From assembly GCA_013042925.1 (NCBI GenBank), contig JABDPH010000105.1, positions 1 to 5,807 on the forward strand: a DNA stretch of 5,807 nucleotides. Direction: 5' to 3'. Positions 1 to 5,807 of this stretch are shown here, one piece after another. The translations under genes were made by a program, and so were the position numbers. This DNA is from Eudoraea sp. Lineage in GTDB: Bacteria; Bacteroidota; Bacteroidia; Flavobacteriales; Flavobacteriaceae. Position 1 is the stretch's first letter. Each line of letters starts with the position of its first letter. Under the pieces are notes generated by a model. It did no database searches. It saw only the letters and a list, made by a program, of their open reading frames with translations, and was not told the origin of the DNA.

Positions 1-2
1 GT

Positions 3-479
3 GATAAAGAGAAAGACTTGGCTACACTGAAATCCTTTATTGACGAATGGAAAAACTACGGCCGGGTTCCATTTAACAAAAAGAATATAAATGTTAAGTA
101 TAATACTATTCTTGATGCCATACTTAAAAAACTTGGGGTTAGTAAGCAAGAATCCGAGCTTATGAAATATGGAGACAAGCTTAAAAAACTTGCTAATGCC
201 GATAATGATAGGGCTCTGCTCAATGAGCGAACTTTTATCCGCAGAAAGATAGATGAAAGCTTAAGCGAAATTCGCCAACTAGAAAATAATTTACTATTCT
301 TCTCAAATACTTCCGGTGACAATCCTCTGGTTAAAGATGTTGTAAAGAACATAGATCGTCATAAAGAAACTTTGGTTACATGGAAAGCAAAGTTGAAAAA
401 TCTGAACATTTTGCAACACAATCTTAACAAAGAAGAAATTCAAACGGAAGAAGAAACGGACAGTTCAGAAGACGACTAG
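3..479 (+). CDS. DUF349 domain-containing protein, C-terminal part (5' end outside window)
   Basis: The reading frame is open from the left edge (first whole codon at position 3, Asp) to the TAG at 477-479, giving 158 visible residues. A TTG at 18 could be mistaken for a start, but the frame continues upstream (DKEKD before it) and matches the family, so this is the tail of a longer gene. The beginning, with W..YGRVP followed by a helical stretch, is the pattern of a DUF349 helical repeat. The later NPLVKDVVKNIDRHKETLVTWKAK-type segment is typical of the end of Bacteroidota DUF349 proteins, which usually run to several hundred residues with several repeats. The protein is strongly charged and probably coiled-coil, and it ends in an acidic tail (EEETDSSEDD). 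No signal peptide or membrane segment is visible in this part, so it is probably cytoplasmic. The family's biochemical role is not established. It is likely a core gene unrelated to the convergent genes that follow. Confidence 0.85.
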   Translation, partial: DKEKDLATLKSFIDEWKNYGRVPFNKKNINVKYNTILDAILKKLGVSKQESELMKYGDKLKKLANADNDRALLNERTFIRRKIDESLSEIRQLENNLLFFSNTSGDNPLVKDVVKNIDRHKETLVTWKAKLKNLNILQHNLNKEEIQTEEETDSSEDD

Positions 480-561
480 GAAATTTACACAAAATACCTA
501 GTTCGTTAATTGACGTAATTATTAGTAAAAAATAGATAGAAAATTAATTAAATGAAATGCA

Positions 562-581
562 TTATCCTGCTTATTGGATAA
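562..581 (-). terminator. weak hairpin between convergent genes, possible terminator
   Basis: TTATCC (562-567) and GGATAA (576-581) form a 6-bp inverted repeat with an 8-nt loop in the 110-bp convergent gap. Read on the - strand it begins about 9 nt after the stop of the DUF1080 gene and is followed by a U-rich but interrupted tract. The stem has only two G-C pairs and there is no continuous U run, so it would be a poor intrinsic terminator. A competing short stem (GCA 559-561 with TGC 568-570) is also possible. No better hairpin was found for the DUF349 gene arriving from the left. Confidence 0.3.
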
Positions 582-589
582 ACTACTCC

Positions 590-1168
590 TTAAAGTTCCT
601 TTATTTTTACATTTCTAAATTTAATTCTACCATGTTCGGCAGCCTGGAGCCCTATATAACCTTCAGATAAATCATCGTCGTAAATATCTGCTGTTAGTTT
701 ACCGTTAATCCAGGTTCGAATATGATTACCTTCGCAGCTTATTTTATAGCTATTCCACCTTCCTATAGTTTCAACATTTGCCAAAGGTTTTGCTCTGGTA
801 ACTATAGATCCTGTTCTTGATTCCTGGTCCGGGTGATAATCCCAAATATTCATCTCGTAACAATCAGTGTTTGAGATATCTTTATTTTTACATCTAACAA
901 ATACGCCGGAATTAATACCGGCATCCGGATAAAATTCCAGAGATAATGTAAAATTTTGATATTTCTTAAAGGTCATTGCAAATCCCGATCCACCTAAAGA
1001 AGTACCAATGAACTGATCGTCATCAAATTTCCAGCCAGCCCTTCCTTCCTGAAACCATTCTTTAGAATCTTCCTGGAAAATTGCTTTTCCGGAACGCTCC
1101 CCCGGGCCGCAAGAATTAAATATTAGGAATACACAAAACAAAACAAAACTTGTCAACTTTTTAATCAT
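590..1168 (-). CDS. DUF1080 / 3-keto-disaccharide hydrolase-like lipoprotein
   Basis: This 192-residue protein starts with a lipoprotein signal: two lysines, a hydrophobic core (about residues 5-17) and a lipobox ending FNS-C with Cys20 as the lipidated residue. It should be exported and anchored in an envelope membrane. The rest, about residues 30-192, is a single DUF1080 (PF06439) concanavalin-like beta-sandwich. Family-like segments are INSGVFVR (85-92), YEMNIWDYHP (104-113), GSIVTRAKP (120-128), RWNSYKI (137-143), WINGK (153-157), GYIGLQ (170-175) and FRNVKI (184-189). Family members have been linked to hydrolysis of 3-keto-glycosides and many are annotated only as DUF1080. Substrate and activity here are not shown. 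The length is usual for a one-domain member, with no truncation. The upstream same-strand gene is the DUF5916 barrel protein, 139 bp away, so it may be cotranscribed or have its own promoter. No convincing TAnnTTTG promoter was found in that gap. No Gfo/Idh/MocA oxidoreductase, which would make a keto-sugar, lies in the window. Confidence 0.87.
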   Translation of the reverse strand: MIKKLTSFVLFCVFLIFNSCGPGERSGKAIFQEDSKEWFQEGRAGWKFDDDQFIGTSLGGSGFAMTFKKYQNFTLSLEFYPDAGINSGVFVRCKNKDISNTDCYEMNIWDYHPDQESRTGSIVTRAKPLANVETIGRWNSYKISCEGNHIRTWINGKLTADIYDDDLSEGYIGLQAAEHGRIKFRNVKIKEL

Positions 1169-1307
1169 AATCGCTATTTTTAAGTTGATAAAATTATAAA
1201 ATTTTGGAATTAATATTCAAATTTTACAGGTTTGATCTTAGCATAGAAAATGGTAACCCCTAATACAATTCTCACTCAAAATTTAAATAATTTCTAAAAA
1301 AGATAGC
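1169..1307 (-). other. AT-rich spacer between DUF5916 and DUF1080 genes
   Basis: This 139-bp gap separates two same-strand genes. A T-run follows the DUF5916 stop on the - strand, but the only preceding dyad (ATAG-G-CTAT) has a one-base loop and cannot form a terminator hairpin. Near-matches to the -7 box exist (for example TAAAATTTG around 1219-1227 on the - strand, with one extra base), but none has a good upstream TTG. Cotranscription and a separate promoter are both open. Confidence 0.4.
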
Positions 1308-3518
1308 CTATTTTACCAAATCAAAAATCCGGGTATATTTAATAATTAAACTATTATTTAATGGATCATTGTCCTGTATATTATAATTATACACCACAAA
1401 TAAACCTGTGTTTGCTCGTTGCAACCAGCCAAACCTAAAATTAAATGCCCAAAGTTTGTTTACTGTATTATTTTGTACAAGTCCCTGTAGCAAGACATTT
1501 GATTTAAAGGCATAAGTTATTCTTGATTGAAAAACATTTGCCGTAAAATCTCCTCCGGGAAGTTCAAATTTGTTATACTGATAAGAAAGACCTGCATTAA
1601 ATTTTTCACCAGCTCTAAATTGTAGAGTAGCGGTATTTAGGTATCGCGTACCACCAAAAGAACCTCCAAATACAGACCTTATATTTACAGAAACTGGTTT
1701 CGAAGCATTCGTAAAAAATATCAGCTGCCCTTCCGCATGTTTATAAGTTCCAGGCTCCACAATAACCCCTTCAGAAATCTCAAAGGGTTCTAGAAGACCC
1801 TCTGTGGTAAGGTTAATACCTGTATGTATTTCAGTGCCGCTTTTAAACTCCCAGTGATTATCCATATGCAAAAATCCGGTTTCCTGAAATCCATTAAAAT
1901 TCCAATATCCCCTATAAGAAACATGTGGTCTATATTCTAAGATTTTTGAATTTTCATTTTTAGGCCTCAGATGATAGAGTACTAGGCCCTCCGGTTTTCG
2001 GAATGCTGAACGCAAAAGAAACCCTACTTCCGGATTAAACCCCTGCCCCACTTCTGTATAAGCGGCTCGCATTTCCCAATTATCCCAATTATAGTCAGCC
2101 TGGAGTTTAAAAGCGTGTTCATTGATGGTATCATACGACCCTGAAGTCTGAGCATAAAAACCCGATAATCTTGCTTTTTTGCCTAGTCCCAGTTTTCCAT
2201 CTAAAGAATAGGTTCGGTTATAGTCATCTTCGGATTCCAGACCTGTACGATTAACAAAAATTCCACCTAAAGCCGTTCTTCCTTTAAATTCATAGTTAAC
2301 CCTGGCAACACTAAAATTATTTTTTTCTATTCCTTCCTCGTTAACCGCATCAGTAAACATAGTAAGCAAACCAACATTGGTTCTGTTCAATTTACCAGAA
2401 AGTCTTGCCCCACCTATAATTGGGACAATACTTCCATCGTCTCCAATCCCTATTCGCCGACTAAAAAACAAGTCCACCTCACCCGGGCTTCCCACTGTGA
2501 ATAAGCCGGCATTTTCTAAAAAGAATGGTCGTTTTTCCGGAAAAAATAAATTAAACCTATCCAGGTTTACCTGCTGATCATCTACCTCAACCTGGGCAAA
2601 ATCTGTATTATAAGTAAGATCAAGTGTGAGGCTTGGGGTAATACTGTATTTTATATCCCCCCCTATTTCAGGTGTTACTTCAGATTCTAGTTCGCCGGAA
2701 GCATAGTCGTTATCCAACCTGCCTAAAACATAGGGTATTAATTTAAGATTTCCCGGGCTCCTTAATTCCAATCCGGTTAGCGTCCCGGCGAGTGAAAGTC
2801 TGTACAATGTAAATCCGATAGGCATCTGTGCCCAATAGACAATTTCATTTGTCTTGCGAATATTTCTTCGAAAGTTTATTCCCCAGTCTTTCCCGGCCTG
2901 AAACCGGATTGTTCTCAAAGGAATGGCAAATTCTGCACTCCATCCATATTCTTTAACTTGTGCCTTTACCGTAAAAGATGCATCCCAATTAAGGTTAAAA
3001 CCACCAATAGTCCCTGATTGTTGCCTATTTACATTTCTATTACCCTGTCCTTCATTATCTACCTGGGCGTCATATTCAATTCCGAGGGAGTTGGTTCCGA
3101 ATACAAAACCATTCTGTCCATCTTTATAGGTGTCCAAAACAAAAATAAAAGCATCCGTATTATCCAAATTTGCATCTCTTCTCGGATCAGAGACTACCAG
3201 CTTATCAGGTTGTGAATCATAACAAATCACAGATAGGAAGAATGTTTCTGAGGTATACGCTATTCGAATCTCCGTTTTCTCAGATGCGGGCTTTCCAAAA
3301 TTGGGTTGAACTTGATAAAAGTCGCCAAAGGGAGGTATTTGTTTCCATATCTCATCATCCATTACCTCACCATCTATAATTGGATTCACATTAATTGGAA
3401 TCGCTCTGGCTTTAGGCCGATCTTTAGCATCATATGTAGACTCAGTAACCTGGCAATGTAGGTATGTTGTATTGCAAAAAATATATATGACAATGAATAA
3501 AATGTATCTTGCCCGCAT
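1308..3518 (-). CDS. CBM9-like / DUF5916 outer-membrane beta-barrel protein
   Basis: This 736-residue protein has an N-terminal export signal (hydrophobic residues about 5-20, probable cleavage near HCQ at 21-23) and no lipobox. Residues about 40-235 form a CBM9-like domain (PF06452 type): IDGEVMDDEIW (48-58), the PASEKTEIRIAY strand (77-88), RRDANLDNTDAF (113-124), and NSLGIEYDAQVDNE (143-156). From about 255 onward comes the DUF5916 region, with its hallmark NTDFAQVEVDDQQVNLDRFNLFFPEKRPFFLENAGLF stretch at 304-340 (key pieces DFAQVE and FFPEKRPFFLE). After that come many alternating aromatic/hydrophobic strands up to a typical terminal strand (IIKYTRIFDLVK). This pattern fits an outer-membrane beta-barrel with a periplasmic or surface sugar-binding-like module. 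The family's function is unknown, and ligand binding or transport is inference. The length is within the family's usual range and no frameshift is seen. The ATG at 3518 is followed directly by the signal peptide. It lies head-to-head with the serine hydrolase gene. Confidence 0.9.
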   Translation of the reverse strand: MRARYILFIVIYIFCNTTYLHCQVTESTYDAKDRPKARAIPINVNPIIDGEVMDDEIWKQIPPFGDFYQVQPNFGKPASEKTEIRIAYTSETFFLSVICYDSQPDKLVVSDPRRDANLDNTDAFIFVLDTYKDGQNGFVFGTNSLGIEYDAQVDNEGQGNRNVNRQQSGTIGGFNLNWDASFTVKAQVKEYGWSAEFAIPLRTIRFQAGKDWGINFRRNIRKTNEIVYWAQMPIGFTLYRLSLAGTLTGLELRSPGNLKLIPYVLGRLDNDYASGELESEVTPEIGGDIKYSITPSLTLDLTYNTDFAQVEVDDQQVNLDRFNLFFPEKRPFFLENAGLFTVGSPGEVDLFFSRRIGIGDDGSIVPIIGGARLSGKLNRTNVGLLTMFTDAVNEEGIEKNNFSVARVNYEFKGRTALGGIFVNRTGLESEDDYNRTYSLDGKLGLGKKARLSGFYAQTSGSYDTINEHAFKLQADYNWDNWEMRAAYTEVGQGFNPEVGFLLRSAFRKPEGLVLYHLRPKNENSKILEYRPHVSYRGYWNFNGFQETGFLHMDNHWEFKSGTEIHTGINLTTEGLLEPFEISEGVIVEPGTYKHAEGQLIFFTNASKPVSVNIRSVFGGSFGGTRYLNTATLQFRAGEKFNAGLSYQYNKFELPGGDFTANVFQSRITYAFKSNVLLQGLVQNNTVNKLWAFNFRFGWLQRANTGLFVVYNYNIQDNDPLNNSLIIKYTRIFDLVK

Positions 3519-3540
3519 GAGTCGGTGGTTAGCTGGTAGC

Positions 3541-3570
3541 TTAAAAGTACTATATTTTAGTAATTAAAAG
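3541..3570. repeat. short palindrome flanked by direct repeats, possible operator or leader element
   Basis: TACTA (3548-3552) and TAGTA (3558-3562) form a perfect 5-bp inverted repeat around a 5-nt centre. Identical TTAAAAG heptamers sit immediately to the left (3541-3547) and one base beyond the right arm (3564-3570), 23 bp apart start to start. This could be a binding site for a dimeric regulator. If the proposed leftward promoter is right, it lies inside the DUF5916 mRNA leader. The composition is nearly all A/T, so chance is a real alternative. Confidence 0.3.
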
Positions 3571-3613
3571 GTCCCTGTTGTAAAGAAAAATTTGTTCTTC
3601 AGAAGTTTCTATT

Positions 3614-3645
3614 AAAACATATAAACGCAGTAATTCCAGAGCAAA
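3614..3645 (-). promoter_or_regulatory. possible Bacteroidota-type promoter for the DUF5916 gene
   Basis: Read on the - strand, TTTG (3645-3642) is followed after 20 nt by TATGTTTT (3621-3614). The known Bacteroidota primary-sigma pattern is a TTG/TTTG near -33 and TAnnTTTG near -7, with a spacer of about 17-23 nt. Here the -7 box has one mismatch (final T for G). Transcription would start near 3607, leaving a leader of roughly 90 nt before the ATG at 3518. In such AT-rich DNA a chance match is possible. Confidence 0.35.
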
Positions 3646-3688
3646 CCAACTTAAAATATCTATATTTAAAGAGTATATAATATTGATC

Positions 3689-4927
3689 ATGAAAAAACTA
3701 CTTTATTCTCGGTTTCCTTTACTGCTTCTTTTATTTTCATTTGTAATTACTTTCGCTCAGAGTTCAACAGTCTCCGATGAAGTTATCTCAGGATTTTCAG
3801 AAATACGCCTTGACAGATATTCAAAATTCTTAAATACTGAAATAGAGGAAGGACGAATACCAGGCGCTGTTTCCTATATATATCGGAATGGGCAGCCAGT
3901 ACACAAACAGGCTTATGGATATAGCAGTTTGGAAGCGAAAGAACCAATGCAAGAAGACAAAATATTTCATATTATGTCTATGACCAAACCCATAATCTCT
4001 GCCGCCTTTTTAATGTTATATGAGGAAGGACATTTTTTCCTCTCAGACCCTGTTTCCAAATATTTGCCTCAGTTTAAAGATTTTAAGGTGGCTCTTGATG
4101 TAAATAAAGGATTAGATGGCGATACTGAACCTGCAAAATCGGAAATAACTATTCATCAATTGCTTACACACACAGCAGGATTTACTCATGGTATTGAGGG
4201 TACAACTTTGGATAATGAAATTGCACAGGCTATTTATTTTGAGCCACAAAGCTCTATTGAAAGCAGGGTAAACACTCTCATAAGTTTACCCCTAATAGGA
4301 CATCCTGGAGAGCAATGGCATTATAGCGCTTCCCCTGACGTCCTGTCCCTGCTAATTGAACATTTTTCAGGAATGACTACGGCCGAATTTCTGCAAATAA
4401 GAATTTTTGACCCTCTGGAAATGAATGATACAGGATATAATATACCTATTGATAACCAGGACCGATGGGTTCCTGTTCATAATATTAACGAGGAAGGTAC
4501 ATTAGTAAATTCTGAAGAACAGCTCCCTATTGAGGGAAATATGGTATATGGGGGAACTCACGGACTTTTTTCTACCGCAGATGACTATATGAAATTTTGT
4601 CTGATGATGCTCAATGGTGGAAAGGCTAACGGCAAACAATTATTAAGTCCCAAGACAATAGAAATAATGACCATAAACCAGGTAGGAGACTTGTATTATG
4701 GACAAGGGTTCGGTCTTGGTTTTGGAGTAACCACAGATGTGGCTAATAGTAAAGCACTTGGTTCCAAAGGGGCTTTTTACTGGAGTGGTGCCTATAGCAC
4801 TTACTTTTTTATAGATCCAACAGAAGATTTAATAGCCATCTTAATGACCCAGGTACAGCCATATAGTAACTACTATGGCAGAAAATTTCCGCAATTTGTT
4901 TATCAGGCCCTGGTAGATAAAAACTAA
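3689..4927 (+). CDS. exported serine hydrolase, class C beta-lactamase/esterase family
   Basis: This 412-residue protein belongs to the beta-lactamase-fold family PF00144. The ATG at 3689 is preferred over the in-frame TTG at 3683 because it begins a standard signal peptide: MKKLL, a Leu-rich core, and a cleavage site near A23-Q24 (TFAQ), so it acts outside the cytoplasm. The nucleophile motif SMTK lies at 97-100 (Ser97, Lys100). The family LLTHTAG segment is at about 158-164. The Tyr motif is Y212-S213-A214, within PGEQWHYSASPDVL, and GGTHGLFST is at 288-296. The third motif is W-S-G-A (365-368) followed by IDP and the terminal MTQ segment. The Tyr-Ser-Ala form instead of Tyr-x-Asn, and WSGA in place of KTG, resemble EstB-like esterases and related hydrolases rather than true antibiotic-inactivating AmpC enzymes. 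The substrate (ester, amide or D-amino-acid peptide) cannot be read from sequence. It is followed after 31 bp by an alpha/beta-hydrolase gene, probably in one operon. Confidence 0.9.
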   Translation: MKKLLYSRFPLLLLLFSFVITFAQSSTVSDEVISGFSEIRLDRYSKFLNTEIEEGRIPGAVSYIYRNGQPVHKQAYGYSSLEAKEPMQEDKIFHIMSMTKPIISAAFLMLYEEGHFFLSDPVSKYLPQFKDFKVALDVNKGLDGDTEPAKSEITIHQLLTHTAGFTHGIEGTTLDNEIAQAIYFEPQSSIESRVNTLISLPLIGHPGEQWHYSASPDVLSLLIEHFSGMTTAEFLQIRIFDPLEMNDTGYNIPIDNQDRWVPVHNINEEGTLVNSEEQLPIEGNMVYGGTHGLFSTADDYMKFCLMMLNGGKANGKQLLSPKTIEIMTINQVGDLYYGQGFGLGFGVTTDVANSKALGSKGAFYWSGAYSTYFFIDPTEDLIAILMTQVQPYSNYYGRKFPQFVYQALVDKN

Positions 4928-4958
4928 GCTAAGTTCTATAACATTAAATAATAGATTT

Positions 4959-5807
4959 ATGAAAAATTTGCTCATCGTACTGTATTGTTTTTTACATATT
5001 GGAGTTGCCTTTTCTCAAGAAATTATTGAGTTGCCCTACAAGAAAGACGGACAAATTAAATGGATTGGAGATGAAAAGGAATATTTTTCAGAGATCTGGC
5101 AGACACAAGTTGTAACCAATGTATCCATTCCAACTATGCAAGTTTTCAAACCTGATGCCACTAAATCAAATGGTACATCTGTAATAATTGCTCCTGGTGG
5201 AGCCCTTTATGCATTAAGCATTAATAGCGAAGGTAATGATGTTGCCAAATGGCTTAACGAAAAAGGAATAACCGCCTTTGTATTAAAGTACAGGCTGGTA
5301 CCTACAGGAGAGGACGGTGTACAGGAAGTAATGCAAATTGGGGATAAAATTATGGAAAATGTAGCTCCGGTTTTGCCTTTGTCCGTACAGGATGGCATGG
5401 CTGCAGTTGGCTATGTAAGAAAGAATGCAGAATCCTTGGGTATCAATCCTCAAAAAATTGGTTTTATGGGATTTTCAGCAGGTGGAGCAGTAACAATGGG
5501 AGTAGGGTATAACTATTCTCAGGATAGCCGTCCGGATTTTCTCATACCTGTATACCCATGGACTTCGGCTATGCCAGTAAAGGAATGTCGCAGCGATGCA
5601 CCGCCAATGCTTATTATCTGTTCAACAGATGACCCATTGGGTTTAGCAAGTGGTAGTATTGAACTTTATTCTTCTTATCATAAAGCAGAAAAGAATATCG
5701 CCCTACATATGTACTCTAAGGGAGGACATGGCTTTGGGATGAGAAAACAAGGCTTACCCTCGGATACCTGGATTTCAAGATTCTACGATTGGGCTTTAGC
5801 AGAGGGA
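4959..5807 (+). CDS. exported alpha/beta-hydrolase (acetyl-esterase/BD-FAE-like), 3' end outside window
   Basis: From the ATG at 4959 the frame stays open to the last base, giving 283 residues without a stop, so the gene is cut by the window end. Judging by family size and the late position of the catalytic His, only a short C-terminal tail is probably missing. A signal peptide is clear: MKNLLIVLYCFLHIGVAFSQ with cleavage near residue 19-20. The alpha/beta-hydrolase signs are in order: the oxyanion-type APGGALY (78-84), the nucleophile elbow GFSAGG (171-176, Ser173), a probable acid in CSTDDP (221-226, likely Asp225) and the His in GGHGFG (255-260, His257). The set resembles small-molecule carboxylesterases such as acetyl-xylan/feruloyl-esterase-like enzymes (BD-FAE/Aes type); dienelactone-hydrolase-like or peptidase S9-like naming is also possible. 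All catalytic residues are present, so an active secreted or periplasmic esterase is likely. The 31-bp spacing after the serine hydrolase stop, with no terminator between, suggests cotranscription. Confidence 0.87.
   Translation, partial: MKNLLIVLYCFLHIGVAFSQEIIELPYKKDGQIKWIGDEKEYFSEIWQTQVVTNVSIPTMQVFKPDATKSNGTSVIIAPGGALYALSINSEGNDVAKWLNEKGITAFVLKYRLVPTGEDGVQEVMQIGDKIMENVAPVLPLSVQDGMAAVGYVRKNAESLGINPQKIGFMGFSAGGAVTMGVGYNYSQDSRPDFLIPVYPWTSAMPVKECRSDAPPMLIICSTDDPLGLASGSIELYSSYHKAEKNIALHMYSKGGHGFGMRKQGLPSDTWISRFYDWALAEG

Larger units (their letters stand above)
3519..3688. promoter_or_regulatory. divergent intergenic region between DUF5916 and serine hydrolase genes
   Basis: This is a 170-bp AT-rich gap between two divergent starts, so promoters for both directions are expected here. 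A plausible promoter was found for the leftward gene (3614-3645) and a palindrome with flanking direct repeats at 3541-3570. For the rightward gene only a -7-like TATATTTA (3661-3668) was seen, without a matching upstream TTG at suitable distance, so its promoter remains unassigned. No small ORF or RNA gene was recognised. Confidence 0.6.

Noticed and set aside
18..20. TTG as a start codon for the first gene
   Set aside because: The frame is open to the left edge and the residues before it continue the DUF349 protein, so the true start is outside the window.
56..352. 98-residue open frame on the - strand inside the DUF349 gene
   Set aside because: Antisense shadow of a well-supported gene; composition is Ser/Leu-rich and no family is recognised.
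1290..1316. T-run after the DUF5916 stop as an intrinsic terminator
   Set aside because: The only dyad before it has a one-base loop and cannot form a stable hairpin.
2377..3379. Four + strand open frames of 65-69 residues at 2377-2577, 2923-3129, 3018-3215 and 3170-3379
   Set aside because: All lie antisense to the DUF5916 gene, partly overlap each other in different frames and show no domain-like sequence.
3521..3541. Stretch resembling a tRNA D-arm (TTAGCTGGTAGC) near the DUF5916 start
   Set aside because: No matching acceptor stem, anticodon arm or T-arm could be built around it.
3661..3668. TATATTTA as a -7 promoter box for the serine hydrolase
   Set aside because: One mismatch from TAnnTTTG but no TTG at 17-23 nt upstream; in AT-rich sequence this alone is not enough.
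3683..3685. TTG as the start of the serine hydrolase
   Set aside because: The ATG two codons later begins a standard signal peptide (MKKLL), and adding two residues has no support.
5207..5398. 63-residue - strand open frame
   Set aside because: Antisense to the catalytic core of the alpha/beta-hydrolase gene; no recognisable features.

Overview
The window looks like chromosomal DNA of a member of the Bacteroidota, most likely a marine or environmental Flavobacteriaceae relative. The evidence is low-GC DNA with very AT-rich intergenic gaps, no Shine-Dalgarno motifs before the starts, signal peptides ending in the Flavobacteria-like tails FAQ, FSQ and HCQ, a DUF349 protein tail, and a CBM9-like/DUF5916 outer-membrane protein of a type common in this phylum. 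The genus cannot be told from the sequence alone.

Layout, left to right. (1) Positions 3-479, + strand: the 3' end of a DUF349-family gene that begins before the window, probably core genome. (2) Positions 480-589: a short AT-rich convergent gap with one weak hairpin. (3) Positions 590-1168 and 1308-3518, both on the - strand: a small lipoprotein with a DUF1080 (3-keto-disaccharide hydrolase-like) domain, downstream of a 736-residue DUF5916 outer-membrane beta-barrel protein with an N-terminal CBM9-like domain. (4) Positions 3519-3688: a divergent intergenic region with a possible Bacteroidota promoter for the leftward gene and a small palindrome flanked by direct repeats. (5) Positions 3689-4927 and 4959-5807 (cut by the window end), both + strand: an exported serine hydrolase of the class C beta-lactamase/esterase fold and, 31 bp later, an exported alpha/beta-hydrolase with an intact Ser-Asp-His triad. 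These two probably form an operon.

Taken together, four neighbouring genes encode envelope or secreted proteins: a possible sugar-binding or transport barrel, a surface or periplasmic lipoprotein with a glycan-related domain, and two ester- or amide-cleaving hydrolases. A role in handling an external carbohydrate or esterified substrate is a reasonable inference but is not proven. No SusC/SusD pair, sensor or regulator gene is visible. No mobile element, CRISPR array, tRNA or rRNA was found. All proteins belong to recognisable families, and I do not see a clearly undescribed system. The least explained points are what the four-gene envelope neighbourhood does and how the divergent region works.
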